Shown here: positions 20,927-32,935 of the stretch, piece after piece
Layout of the letters: each line of letters starts with the position of its first letter
Numbering within the stretch: the stretch's first letter is position 1
Assembly (NCBI GenBank): GCA_036898135.1
Contig: CM072523.1
Coordinates: forward strand, 35,467,037 to 35,531,036
Reading direction: 5' to 3'
DNA: 64,000 nt
From: Oncomelania hupensis
Taxonomy: Eukaryota > Mollusca > Gastropoda > Littorinimorpha > Pomatiopsidae
The notes under the pieces: generated by a model
What the model was told of the DNA's origin: nothing
The model's database searches: none
What the model saw: only the letters and a program-made list of their open reading frames with translations
Translations under genes and position numbers: made by a program

Positions 20927-23462
20927 ATGTTTTCAGTGTCAGCTTTTCCATCATCGCCTGACCTCGGTACCTTCCAGAGAAAGGAACTGCTAGACAGCTC
21001 TGAATCACTTAAGTTTCACTATCTGACTAAACATTGGACCCCACCAAAGGCATACCTGTTCCCCGTCACGCATCTGAATGCAAAAAAACAGGAAGTTTCA
21101 AGACTCGTGGTTAGGTACTTATTCGTGACTTGTTTACTCTCCAAGCCTATATGGTTGTCTGTGTAAGTACTTTATATTTTTTGGATTGTCAGATGACCCA
21201 GCTGGAAAGTTCATCACTACTCCATGCACAAACTGGACAAAAGCACTGACTCAGATCAAAGAACATGACAAGATGCATTATCACCAGAAAGCGTTAGAGA
21301 AAGCAGAAAACTGTATCCATAGTATGGAGAAACCAGCCACTTCCATTCGTGCCAAGATAGACAAGAAACTCCAACAGAGGATTCTTGACAACAGGAAGTT
21401 CTTGGCCAGCATCACAAAGACTGTGTTACTGTGTGGAAGGCAGGGCTTTGCCTTAAGAGGTCACAGAGATGATGGGATCCTGCAGTCGGAAAACAACAGC
21501 AACTTCAATGCTTTGATAGAGTTTAGAATCGACTCTGGAGATAAGTCTTGAGGAAACACCTCCAGACCTAGTACCTGTAGTCTTTCCGCCAGCTACGTTT
21601 CAAAAACTACACAGAATAACCTCATTGAAATCATCGGCGAGCAGATTCGTGAAAAGATCGTATCGAAGATCAAGTCCGTACTGGCAGACGAAGCCACTGA
21701 TTCGTCAAACAGGGAACAGCTTTCCATCATCCTGCGTTATGTTGATGGCCATGACATCAGGGAGGACTTTCTTGGGTTTGTCCAATGCGAGGACACAAGT
21801 GGAGAGACACTTGCTGCTAAGAAGTAAGATCATAACGAGTTTGCAGAGCTGGGGCCTGGAGACAAGCAACATTAGGGGCCAGAGCTACGATGGGGCAGGC
21901 AACATGGCTGGAAAGCACAAAGGTGTACAAGCACGCATCCTGGAAAAGAATCCAAAAGCCCTGTTTTTTTCACTGTGCTGCACATTGTCTCAACCTATGT
22001 GTTGTGAATTCTTGTGAAAATCAAGCTGTAAAAAACATGTTTGGGATTATGAAGGACTTGGCATTCTTCTTCAATGGATCGCCAAAGCGGCAGAGAAAGC
22101 TGGAGAGCGTCATTTCTGAGGCATTCCCAGACAGCAAAAAGCAGAAGATGGTTGGTCTCTGCAAAACTCGCTGGATTGAACGCCACACGGCATTTGAAAC
22201 TTTTGCAAGTTTGTACAAACCTCTCTATGGATGCCTCGGACAAATCACAAGAGAGGAAGGTTGGTCTGCAGATGCTGTCTCCACAGCTGCTGGCTTCCTC
22301 CATGCTTTTCAAGTAGGCTCCTTCCTTGTAGCCTTCGTTGTTGTCCGTCGTTGCTTGCAGTACCTGCTCCCAATCACAGTCAAACTGCAGGAAAGTGCCA
22401 AGGATATCGTTGAGGCATATCAAGAAATTAGCAACATCACACGCACAGTCATGGACGTTCGTAATGGCATTGCTGAAGCTTTTGGTTTTTGGTACCAAGA
22501 AGCCAACGAAATGTCCCTCTTCATGACTGGTGACGAAATCCAGAAGCCAAAGACGGCTAACAGGCAGACGCACAGGTATAATCCGCCAACTGAAGCTTCT
22601 CACATTTATTACATAAGGGTTATAACCATACCCGTCTTGGACCACCTGTCCACAGAACTGAAAGACCGATTCAAGCAGGCTGAACTGGCAGCTGTTGGAC
22701 TTACCCTTGTGCCCGATGTCCTTGTGCAGAGTCCGAGAGGCTTCGCGAAGGTGCCAGATGGCTTGGTATCACTTGCTACCCTCTGGGACACAGACCTACC
22801 CAATCCCACGGAAATTCAAGGAGGTAATTAAATCACTGACTGCGAGAGTATTTTTCGTAGATTTTAAAAAACAAAAACAACATAATTTGAATTGCTGCTT
22901 TATAAGTAGCATTTGTTCAATTCATCTTGGCAATGAGATCCAGTAAAACTGTCATCCCTAATAAGGAATTATTTCTTAACACAGTGACAATGGGATGGAT
23001 AAGCTCGACTCGTAAATATTTGCAGAAATAAGTTATGCTTTGTTATGGTTAATGATCCATTTGGAGCTGGCTTTTAGCATTTGATTTATAATCTAGTGTC
23101 TAGCTTAATGACTTATTTGCTTCTTTACTGTTTCAGAGTACAACCGGTGGAGAACAAAATGGCATGACCATGCAGAACAGGAGGACATGCCAGTTCCAAG
23201 AACAGCAGCAGCAGCATTGCAAGACTGTAGAGCAGGGTTTTACCCCAACATCCACCGGCTATTAACCCTCATTTGCACATTGCCGGTTACAACTTGCGAG
23301 TGCAAGAGATCCATCAGTCGACTCAGGACCCTAAAGAACTATCTCCGATCGTCAATGGGAGAGAAACGCCTTGACGGGCTGGCGCTGATGCTGGTTCAGA
23401 GGGATGTGTCTGTTGACATTGAGGAAGTCGTCAACACCTTTGCCACGAGGTACAGGACCTAG
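20927..23462 (+). pseudogene. hAT-superfamily transposase-like gene (ZMYM/52-kDa-repressor type), decayed
   Basis: Segments in order: a DLGTFQRKELLDSSESLKFH block typical of the TTF zinc-finger N-terminus (20927-21110); the DUF4371-like region from 21186 (TKTVLLCGRQGFALRGHRDD); VLADEATDSSNREQLS with the first catalytic Asp; SYDGAGNMAGK with the second; HCAAHCLNLC and CKTRWIERH; then the C-terminal dimerisation region. A 313-bp intron with GT-AG ends (22824-23136) joins in frame (EIQG|E|YNRW). Damage seen: in-frame TGA at 21549-21551, frame loss near 21826 and at a T7 run near 21964-21970. In the dimerisation helix the pattern TTCECKRSIS has Lys where hAT enzymes carry the catalytic Glu (ERxFS). 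It would not encode an active enzyme. Confidence 0.82.
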
Positions 23463-23589
23463 ATGGAACTGCTTCCACACAAGATGTTCAATTGTGAAAA
23501 TTTACCGGGTCATTAATATTTACCGAGTAAGTCCCTTTAATAGAATTTTGGAAACCCCCCTCCCCTCCCCCCCCCAAAAAAAAAAAAGA

Positions 23590-23612
23590 ACCAACTAACT
23601 GATCCGCCTCTG
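23590..23612. repeat. Candidate right terminal inverted repeat of the hAT element
   Basis: Read on the minus strand this is CAGAGGCGGATCAGTTAGTT, a CAG(A/G)GGCGGATC start common in hAT termini. It lies 130 bp after the transposase stop. I found no matching left terminus or 8-bp duplication, so the left end is probably lost. Confidence 0.4.
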
Positions 23613-25078
23613 GGTTTACGCTTGGGAGGGATTGTCTACCTTCAATTTGTTGGTTAGTCTAGCTTTGGGTGGCTCCTGCTGTGCAGAATCCTTTGGTGTG
23701 GCCATTGGGTTATGCAGGACAAGGCGACACATGTGTTCTCCCCGCCTGACCATTCATCTTCTGCTTTTGGTTGTGAGCAGGACTACTTTGTCGGCAGGCA
23801 TTTTATGCAGGCCAATGGCAGTGAATTGTAGAGTGTCGTGGCACTAGTAGTAGCCGGCAAACCGGTTTACTATCAACACGCTTCCCCGCCAAAATTGTTA
23901 AGTCCCTATTACGAGGGATAAATGAAAATAACAGTTCGGGTTGGGCCGTGTTTTCAAGGTGGTGGCCGAGAGGCGAGAGTCAAAGGCTCCGCTCGACTAC
24001 ATATGTTTTTACAATTAAAGTGTGTGAAAGGAAACAATTGGTAGCCTATTTAAATTTAGCCCGTTCCATCCCAGCCTTCGACTAAGGTTTCGGGCAGAGG
24101 AACTTAGTGTAATGTTGAACTTGTACCGTTTACAGATTTTTTTTTGGTTGTGTTGTTCCGATTGTAATTATTCACCTATACTTACAAACGTAGCTTTGAC
24201 AGTTCCCTCCCCTCCCCTCCCCTATATATTATTTTATTATGTTAACGCATTGCATCCAGTAAGCTATATTAGCCTACATACAGTTAACTCATTTTCATCT
24301 GGTAAACTAAAAGCTAGTCCGTCTTCATTACGGCAATGCTATGCATCTGCAAAAGCTGCTGTCACTTTCAAAGACCATCATCAGTCACCGTGTGACATGT
24401 GTGTGTCAGGTGAGAAAGTGATTACCTGCAAAAATGAAATCAATTGTGACAAAAAAATCGTCTACTAAGCTAAAACAACAGCAACATCCGAATGCGTTAT
24501 TGATTGCCAGTGAAATTGAACTCAGCTAAGCTAAAAAAATTTGCAGCCAAACAGGGCCCAGTGTTCAAAGACTACATTATATAATTTTAAATATCATACC
24601 TTCCCTCTTTTTCTTTCTACAATCACCTATCATCACAGAAAATTGTCTACTCAGGTATCAGCGAGTTCGGTGTACGGACAGGACAGAAAATACATCATCA
24701 AGTGGATTTGTTTTACATTATAAATTTAAAAACAATTTTTCCGCAAAAACGTTAATTAGCGTGTTCATCGAGTTTTAGATGTCTTGGTGAACACCGAATT
24801 TATAAATTAGCAAAAAATCAATTACTCAGCTAATTAGGTAACAAAGTGGGGTTTATCTCATGATTTAATAGAAGCACTTCCTGACACGTGATGACAAATA
24901 ATTATATTAAATACGCTTTGAACAGTCAGGTAGTTTGAAAAAGCGCTATACAGCTTCACAATAAAAGTGTTACATTCATTCTGATTTTGTTTCATTGCTA
25001 CTCTACAACCGACATATTATAGGTAAGGCATATTTACGCAATACAAAAAATGCTGCTAATATTCCTCTGTATTAGAAT
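23613..25078. other. No gene recognised
   Basis: AT-rich DNA with scattered short ORFs. A GCGCTATACAGCTTCACAATAAA stretch near 24942-24965 resembles SINE/LINE tail sequence. The segment 23640-23850 is more GC-rich and could be an old LINE remnant on the minus strand, but no diagnostic motif is readable. Confidence 0.4.
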
Positions 25079-25091
25079 TGATTGATTGATT

Positions 25092-25658
25092 GATTTATTG
25101 TTGCTTTAGGTCCAGCGGACTCTTCCGAGCCAAATCAGGACCGGACAACCCCCGATCCGCATAAAAGATCTGTTGAAACAACCCCAGTGGGAAAATTGAA
25201 TGCCCTCCACCGGCCAGTCACTTTACAATAAAGACATCCCACGCGAGGGACGGCTGAGGGTTGACCTCAACTACGCGAACCCCCGGTTACAAAAACAAAA
25301 TAGAATACAAACATCATTATAAATCATCAACAAAACGCATACATATAAAATGCCTATAGTGCTAAATAGTACAATCATAGGAAGCCCTAGTGACCACCCG
25401 GCAGAAAGCGTCCAACACTCCCAAGCTGATCCAACAGACCTCATACACAAACAAGGAGTCTTGTCCAGGAAGAGTTTTCAAGAAAAAAGGTAGGTCATTG
25501 ATCTAGCGAAGAAGAAGATAGTATAGCAGAGTGAAGGACAGAGCAGGAATAGGAAAGAGTAAATGAGGAAGACAGCGACAGTGGGAATTTAAAGCACTAA
25601 ATTTCCATAAAGTGGGGATACTATTTATACTGAAAACCCCCGGCACTCCAACGGGGGT
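25092..25658 (-). mobile_element. CR1/L2-derived ~580-bp repeat (copy d)
   Basis: The plus strand runs from TTATTGTTGCTTTAGGTCCAGCGG (tail side) to GGCACTCCAACGGGGGT (5' end). The tail is (TTGA)n-like rather than (ATTAC)n. The 5' end coincides with copies a, b and e. No clean target duplication was found. Several indels relative to copies a and e suggest greater age. Confidence 0.8.
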
Positions 25659-26067
25659 ACTGTTGCCGCAGTGAATCTGTCTTGCCTATAAAGGAAAGAC
25701 AGGTTTTCAACTGTGGCTTTCACTTTTCCCTTTATAAGTTTGAACAATCTACAGTGGCAAGATTGCTCATGACCCCAAGGGGTCTGTATTAGAATAGTAC
25801 ACACTAAACACATAGATCTGGACTACTATGTCACTGCCCGAATGCTGTAGGCTGATGTGTATAAGCTTTCATAATAAAAGTAATGGTAAATGATACAATT
25901 ATACGTAATGTTTTATGTGGTTCGAGTGTGTTAACGATTGTTTTGCCACTTCACCAAGCCACATCCTTTAATAAATTCGCATTATTCTTACGTTTGCTTA
26001 AGTTTGATTCAAACCTACACAGTGTACATGAAACCCTTTTAGTTAGTTAGTTATTTAATTATTTTTT

Positions 26068-27048
26068 ATAGGGTCCAGCCGACTGAAAGGGCCGTATCAG
26101 GACCACAACTTGCTTGAAATAGGATTCATTACATTACATAACATGATTATTGCTTTAGGTCCAGCGAACTCTTCCGAGCCAAATCAGGACCGGACAACCC
26201 CAGATCCGCATAAAAGATCTGCTGAAACAACCCTAGTGGTAAAACTGAAGGCTCTCCACCAGCCAGTCACTTTACAATAATGGCATCCCACGCGGGGGAC
26301 GCTGAGGCTATACTCTAATTTATCGAATACCCGTTTACACAAACAAAATAGAATACAAACATCATTATACATTATCAACAAAACACATACATATAAAATG
26401 CCTATATTGCTAAATAATAACATCATAGGAAGCCCTAGTGACCACCTGGCAGAAAGCGTCCAATATTCCCAAGCTGATCCAACAGACCTCACACACAAAT
26501 AAGGAGTTCTGTCCCGGAAGAGTTTTCAAGAAAAATGGTAGGTGACTGGTCTAGCGAAGAAGAAGATAGTACAGCAGATTGATAGAACAAAGCAGGAATA
26601 AGAAAGAACAAATAAGAAAGACAGCGGCCGTGGGAATTTAAAGCACTAAATTTCCAGAAAGTGGGGATACTATTTATACTGAGACCTCCGGCACCCCAAC
26701 GGGGCAAGAAATAGGATTCACACCCGATCAGCATAAAAGATCTGCTGAAAAAAGAAACTCCCCCAGCCGGTCACTTTACAATAAAGGCATCCCATGCAAG
26801 GGACGCTGACCGTTTGGCAGAAAGCGTCCAATAAACCCCAAGCTGACCCAACCTACCCCGTACACAAATCAGGAGTTTTGGGCGAGTTTTCAAGAAAAGG
26901 GGTAGGTGACTGGTCTACCGAAGAAGATAGAACAGAGTGGGGACGAGAAAGAACAAATTAAAATGACAGAAACATTGGTAATTTACCGCACTAAATTTTC
27001 ACAAAGTGTGGATACTATTTATACAGAAATTCCCGGCACCCTTTACGG
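26068..27048 (-). mobile_element. Older subfamily copy of the CR1/L2-derived repeat, split by a younger insertion
   Basis: The left part (26068-26128) has the GGGTCCAGCCGACTG subfamily signature. The right part (26708-27048) continues through AAAAGATCTGCTGAAAAA to TCCCGGCACC. Between them sits copy e. The 13 bp GAAATAGGATTCA occurs on both sides of the insertion. An internal deletion removes the middle of the right part near 26810. Confidence 0.8.
26129..26707 (-). mobile_element. CR1/L2-derived ~580-bp repeat, full-length nested copy (copy e)
   Basis: 579 bp with the 13-bp duplication GAAATAGGATTCA at 26116-26128 and 26708-26720. On the minus strand it starts TGCCCCGTTGGGGTGCC and ends ...ATAATCATGTTATGTAATGTAA. 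Because the host sequence is another member of the family, both the boundary and the insertion order are unambiguous. Length and 5' start match copies a (578 bp) and b (581 bp). Confidence 0.9.
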
Positions 27049-27867
27049 TAGGAACCCTTTCAGTGTGCATGTGTAAGGGTAGTGGGGGGTGTAAGGAGAG
27101 AACTGTCTAATGTAAACTCAATAGTTTTATTACAACAGACGAAAAAGAACACACACACAACGTACAAAGACTGCTAAGAAAGCACTTAATATATATTTGA
27201 TAACAAAAATTACAGCACAAAACAAAACCGAACAAAACAGAACACAAAACAACACAACTCAATACATCATTACAAACACAAGCGTTATTTGTTTGTAATG
27301 TCCCTGGAAGAAAACACAAAGTCAAACAAACAAACAACCAACCAAAAACGCACCTAGCAACTAAAAGTTTTTTTTTTAATTTTATTTATGTAATTTTAAA
27401 TTTCATTTGACGATTTTGAAACGAGTACTCTTTGACGAGTTTTTTCTCCAAAATTATCTTTTAAACAATTTTACAGTTAAACTAAGCTCTATTTCGAAAT
27501 ACTATTTACACAGGCTACAGAAAATTGTACGGTTTATTGATCAAGGCATGCTCTTTAAATAATGTATATGTACACAGACCTGTTGCAATGAGGAAAGACC
27601 CAAGTGTTAACCAAATTTCTGTACACAACGAAATAGAACATGATTATCGCTGTCCGGAAATGCTACTGCCGTTTCTCACTATTATGTCATGGTGACACAG
27701 GGCCGTATAATTTCCGGCTAATCAAGTTATAACACAACTCGTGAATAAATACTACGACTGAAAGTAGAATAGAAATTCGGCTTTCTTTTGGAATTGAAGT
27801 ACGCCTCGCCCCAACACTGGCCGTGGTCCAGAATGTACAAAGACACATTTTTGATTGTATGTACACT

Positions 27868-28400
27868 TTGTTTTGGTCTCTCGAATCCTGCCGGTTCGGT
27901 CAGGTAACGCTAGTTACAAGATGTAAAAAAGCCGCTATTTCTCCCGAATCCTACCAAGTTATGCTACACGCGCTATAAGAAAACTGGAAAACACTATACT
28001 GCTGATAACTACGAACTCTTCTAATGCTGCCATAGTAATTGCTCACAATCATAGAGATGAATAAAGTCGTGTTGTGTTGTGTTGTGTTGTATTGCATTGT
28101 CCTGTTCTGTTCATCATATTGCATGATCGGTCCGAGGTGATAGTGTTGCAACTTCTCTCGAATCTTGCCTGTTCTGTCCGGTAGGTCTAAAATCAAAATG
28201 TAAACACACTGCTGCTGAGAACTGCCCTTGTACATACTGACCGATCAGAGGTGATATTCGTGGCATGTTCTCTCGAATCCTGGCGATCCTGTCGGGTAAA
28301 GATAATGAATAAACACAATGTAAACACGCTGTTGCTGGAGCTGAAAGTAGTCGTGTATTGTTCCTACTGGCCAATAAAAAGGTAATGGTGCAACATTAAT
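27868..28400. repeat. Degenerate ~118-bp tandem repeat (TCTCTCGAATCCTG units)
   Basis: TCTCTCGAATC(C/T)TG(C/G)C occurs near 27876, 28153 and 28268, followed by a GTCGGGTA-like block and AAATGTAAACAC(A/G)CTG. GATC(A/G)GAGGTGATA precedes the last two units, 116-118 bp apart. The region between 27950 and 28120 has a more diverged copy and a (TGTTG)n tract. No coding signal. Confidence 0.6.
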
Positions 28401-28480
28401 GTATACAATTCTAAAGTATAACTGTTGCACTAGGAGCATCGTGCCTCTAATCACTATCTTGTGAGATGGCCGCGCATGAT

Positions 28481-28481
28481 A

Positions 28482-28549
<68 letters not shown>

Positions 28550-28717
28550 AATTAATTTATTTAAGGTGAAATACCAATTTGTTAGCAGCCATCTATTGCT
28601 TAGTCTAGATTTCTATAAAGGCATTTATGAGGGCAAAGCAGAGTTGTTGCTCCACTTTCACAAATTGTTTAGCGAATCAATTAATAAATATTAATCATAG
28701 TATTGCTTCCAACCCTG

Positions 28718-28781
<64 letters not shown>

Positions 28782-28784
28782 TAC
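28481..28784. repeat. (ATT)n and (AAT)n microsatellites
   Basis: (ATT)n at 28481-28545 and (AAT)n at about 28718-28781, in inverted relation 170 bp apart. Confidence 0.95.
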
Positions 28785-30248
28785 AAGGAGCGCACTGCCA
28801 TTAGAAATTACATAGCAAAATAAAAAAACACTATCTTAGTAATATTAATCACAGTTTTTTGTTAGCACTGTGCTAATAATAAGTAGATAACCAATAAATG
28901 GGAACATTTATTTAAAAACACTACGTGCACGCTAATTGCTAATAGGTGACATGCTATCCAATGACAAGTCATATGAGGCAAAGTTTAATACAAAACAATT
29001 GACACAACTTTGTGAGCTTAAAGAAACTTCTATAATAAAGGAAAAGCCTAACCAGATGAATTAAGTAAAACAAGTTAGTAAGTTTAATTAACGAGTATAA
29101 TATTACCATAGAGACAGTTTAACCAGATGAATTCTAACACACAAATATGAACAAAATCTGTGAGCTTACAGAAACTAGCACGCTTGACAGTGCGATGTAG
29201 TGATTACATAATTTTGTTCCTGATGCGCACTTAAATAATAGAACAATACCGCGTATTCAACATCGTGAGCACAGTTCAAACAGTCAGTAACACAGACCAC
29301 GAAAGACGAATTTTTTTTCTTCACAAGGAGGAAGTCCAAAGTCCACATTACTTTCATAAGGTTACACATGGATCCTTAAGGTCATTGCTAAAACAGTGGG
29401 TAACAAACAAACAGTGTAGGTAATAATTCTTAAATTAATAATGTAGGTAATAATTGTTAAATTAATAATGAACAGGGTGAAAGTATTGTAGTTTATGAAA
29501 CAAATAATGAGATGAGGGCTAGCACTGTCTGTAGTAGTCAATTGTACAATTTAAAAAACATGAGGACACATAGATGATGAGTGTTGTTTCTGCGTATACC
29601 GTGTGATAAGTGCTTGTTACGTTAAATAATCGTTCCGGCCAGTTGGTACTAACGCTCGTTGGCATTGGTTACATACTACCTCGTCGTCGCATTGGTGATA
29701 TTAAATAATACGTAGTGCGAAAGGTCATGAAGAAAGCGAGCACAACACCACTACTTCATACCAGAATTTAAAGTCTGTCTGGTACCTGTCGTCGTAGCAA
29801 AATCGCTGAGCGCACTGTGCAGTGTATGTGTGTATATTTATAAATAAACGCAAAAGACAGAGGTTAGTTATACCATCTTCTCACGTGATCAAGGGTGTCA
29901 AAGTCTCGATAGTGCACACACGAGAAAGCAGTCACTACATTTGGCGTTGTCATAATCTTTAAATCCAGGGACCTCCAGTTTAGTATATTGCTCTATTTTG
30001 ACGATCACTGCATGTGGATGCAAATCAACACTCACACACACATCCAAAAAGTTTCCGAGGCACTCTATCAGGAACTCATCAACCGTTTTTGAGTACAGTG
30101 TATGTTCGTCCATGTTTCAGTGATTGTTAGTCCACAAGCCATACACCAAAGTCCAGGAATTATAGTTCTATGTTTGAGTCTACAACAGTTATTATCTTGA
30201 ATACAGTCACATCGTTAGTTTAAATATCCTAACAGGCTGGTGTTATCA
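28785..30248 (-). other. Downstream region / probable 3' UTR of the FAM43A-like gene
   Basis: AT-rich sequence immediately after the stop codon at 30249. A possible minus-strand poly(A) signal (TTTATT on the plus strand) lies near 28905. A 71-aa minus-strand ORF at 29898-30113 has no recognised domain and most likely lies inside the UTR. The UTR end cannot be fixed from sequence alone. Confidence 0.35.
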
Positions 30249-31259
30249 CTAGAAGGCCATCACGATTTCGGGCTGCTGCTCGTCAGTCACTGTGTCAGAG
30301 GACGCAGAGGAAGCGTCATCCCCAAGGGGATTCAAGACAACTTCGATCCGCTCTGACTCCTCCTCCCCATCATCTTCGGCCTCGGTCACCGCCTGTCCTC
30401 TCTCTTCCTGATCGTGAAACCCCGATTCGGCGCTCTCTTCGTCCGAATCTGCCTGTTCGTGCACGCAGAATTGCACGTCGCGGTCACAGCGCAGCTGTTC
30501 GATGTCGTTGCCCATTTCCACGTCGATGATGGGTTCCGAATGGAACTCCTCAGGGGCATCGCCAGGCGAGGCCAAATTGAGGGCATCCAGCATGGCCACT
30601 GTCTTGGCGTCGAGCTCAGCGCAGTCGTTCCCGTTCAGCATCTCATCCTGTTCCTCCTCCGCCTCGTTGAACATCTCGTCTTCCATCTCCTGCAGCGCCT
30701 CCTCCTCATGGTCCTCATGGATGGCGCCCAGCTTGGGCGCTCCTGTGGATTTTGAGACCGGCGGCTTGAAGTTGGTGGCCGTGCTCAACAACTGCTTCCT
30801 CAACGGCAGCACCGACCCGGCTTTGGGCAGCGAGTTGGTTCTCTGCAGCGTCAGCCGCGAGTTCTGCTTTCTCAGCTTCTCCCTCTGAAACTCTTTCAAC
30901 GCGAAGGAGAGCTTCTCGTGCAGCTGCAGCGCGATGGCCTTGGCCTTGGCCTCCGACTTGCACAGCACGGCGTGACAGCGCAGCTCCAGCTTCATCTTTT
31001 TGCCCTCGTGTCGATACACCCATATGAACAGCTTGGGGTACTTGGGGTGGGCAATGCAATAAGAGATCCTGTGTGCTCTATATTCCGTCAGACCCTGTTC
31101 TTTGGTGTAGGCTTTGAGGCCAGAGCCAGTCAGCACCAGCTTCATCTCCAGACCAGGGTGAGGGGAGCGCATGTAGTTGTTCCAGATTGTGGACACAGGC
31201 TTGTCTACACACCCCTCCCCCTTCATCATGGACGTCTGCACGTTGCCCAGGTACCGCAC
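30249..31259 (-). CDS. FAM43A: FAM43A-like protein, terminal coding exon (residues 24-359)
   Basis: FAM43 proteins are cytoplasmic proteins with a PID/PTB-type phosphotyrosine-interaction fold and no known enzymatic role. Here the domain covers about residues 24-155: VRYLGNVQT, GSGLKAYTKEQGLTEYRAHR, ISYCIAHPKYPKLFIWVYRH and LELRCHAVLCKSEAKAKAIA. The family hallmark FKPPVSKSTGAPKLGAIHED follows at about 187-206, then a long acidic Glu/Asp-rich tail ending EIVMAF. The 3' splice site is AG at 31260-31261. The ORF extends further upstream only by reading intron sequence (hydrophobic MSVLCDILLLT...), which I exclude. Combined with exon 1 it gives 359 aa. Vertebrate FAM43A is encoded in a single exon, so the intron is notable. 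This is the only confident host gene in the window. Confidence 0.93.
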   Translation of the reverse strand: MRYLGNVQTSMMKGEGCVDKPVSTIWNNYMRSPHPGLEMKLVLTGSGLKAYTKEQGLTEYRAHRISYCIAHPKYPKLFIWVYRHEGKKMKLELRCHAVLCKSEAKAKAIALQLHEKLSFALKEFQREKLRKQNSRLTLQRTNSLPKAGSVLPLRKQLLSTATNFKPPVSKSTGAPKLGAIHEDHEEEALQEMEDEMFNEAEEEQDEMLNGNDCAELDAKTVAMLDALNLASPGDAPEEFHSEPIIDVEMGNDIEQLRCDRDVQFCVHEQADSDEESAESGFHDQEERGQAVTEAEDDGEEESERIEVVLNPLGDDASSASSDTVTDEQQPEIVMAF

Positions 31260-32397
31260 CTTTTGACAGAGGTAAAACAATTGGATTACTATAGAAAGAA
31301 TAATCCGACTGGTTAATAATAAAATATCACAAAGTACAGACAACGATGCACACTGACTAACCCGCCAACAGCCACACGCAACACTTCATACACGCACATC
31401 ATACTAGCAGACTGATACAATAGTCATTTGCGCAGTCGAAACATGCGGCATGATGCATTTCGACAATAACCAATTGCTAAAAGTTACTCATTGGTTCATT
31501 TGTACTTACACTGAACTGCATTGCGACTGTTTCATGACACATAATAGTTTTTCTATCACGCACTAGGCGTGTGGAAAGGGTTAAGCCACGTTCGTGTCAA
31601 TAACGTAATAGTACTAATCCTTCTCTTTTCTGTGATGCAAACGCTGTGTATTGCAGCTCGGATAGGTCTTGTCCATGAATCCACCGAGGCTTAGTTCCAT
31701 AACAGTATATACGCCTATACACTGCCATTCAAACCAGAATCACGACATTTTTCTTGTCGCTGAACTGACATGCGAGGAACCAATCTAGTACAAAAAAATA
31801 GCCCTATCATTTTGGTTATCCAAATAATCCACTACGATTTGTTCGTTAAATCAAAATAACTTTGCAAATAAAACCATAATGGCGTATTCCCTTATAACAT
31901 CAAACTCATTTTCAATAGTCTTCCTATCATAATATTTAATTGTGTATTCACTTTTTCCATTAAAAATGACGTATATTGTCTGCGTTTTTAGTCTATATAA
32001 ATACTGCTATGCATAAAAGCATAAGCAAAGCTCATTAATTATACCCCAACCCCCTCCTAATCCCACCTTTCAATCCAAAATTACTTAAGGAGGTTGTAGT
32101 TTCCGTCGATGCTAATCATCAACTAACTAACTGCATGCATAAATAAATAAATAAATAAAGCATCGATAACTTATAATAATGCCCATCTACCCTTCCCTCC
32201 TTCCTTTCACTAGCAAAATAACTTATTATGATTATTTGTTTACCTCCGTCCCCACCCAAAATCCGGATTCGGTCGCCCAAAGTCGTTGTCCCCGTTAAGT
32301 GCAAACTAGCTATCATTCTACAGGCGGGGAACTATATATAACAACAATGTGATTCATCACTTTGGTACATCTCTTGTCATTTGCGAACTGGAGAACG

Positions 32398-32670
32398 ACA
32401 TACACACAAACACACACACACACACACCACACAACACACAATCAATGTCATATGTTAGTAAACAAAAGAAATAGGACCAACGCTCATTCTTTCCCACACA
32501 CACACACACACACACCTTCAGCCTCTCCCCGCCCATCTTTAGTCCCGCCCCTCCTACCCTCTCCCGTCCTACCTTTCCCATGCATGATGTGCTTTGAATC
32601 ACTTTGTCTCCAAAAAATAGTAAAATAAATGATCGTTCGGAACGCTAATTTATTCAATAAAACATAAGAC

Positions 32671-32737
<67 letters not shown>

Positions 32738-32935
32738 TTTTATCTTCTTGAAATAACGTCTTTGAGGGAGAGGAATGGAGAGAGAGAGGGAGGGAGAGAG
32801 AGAGGGAGGGAGAGAGAGAGAGAGGAAGGGAGAGAGAGAGACAGACACATGCCGAGATAAGACACAGAGAGACAGAGACAGAGAAATGGGGAGAGTGAGG
32901 GGGAGTGAGAGGGGGTGAGAGGGACAGAGAGAAAT
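32398..32935. repeat. (CA)n, (CT)n and GA-rich tracts
   Basis: (CA)n at about 32401-32440 and 32495-32515, perfect (CT)n at 32673-32732 and a GAGAGG-rich purine tract at about 32765-32935. Confidence 0.95.

Noticed and set aside
21995..22645. 216-aa minus-strand ORF
   Set aside because: It is the antisense of the hAT transposase coding region (22000-22823), which has clear family motifs on the plus strand.
30414..31316. Plus-strand ORFs of 113-132 aa opposite FAM43A-like
   Set aside because: Antisense shadows of a confident coding exon.
31260..31343. 28-aa hydrophobic N-terminal extension of the FAM43A-like ORF
   Set aside because: It reads into the intron; the true N-terminus is encoded at 34209-34277 with consensus splice sites and family-like sequence.
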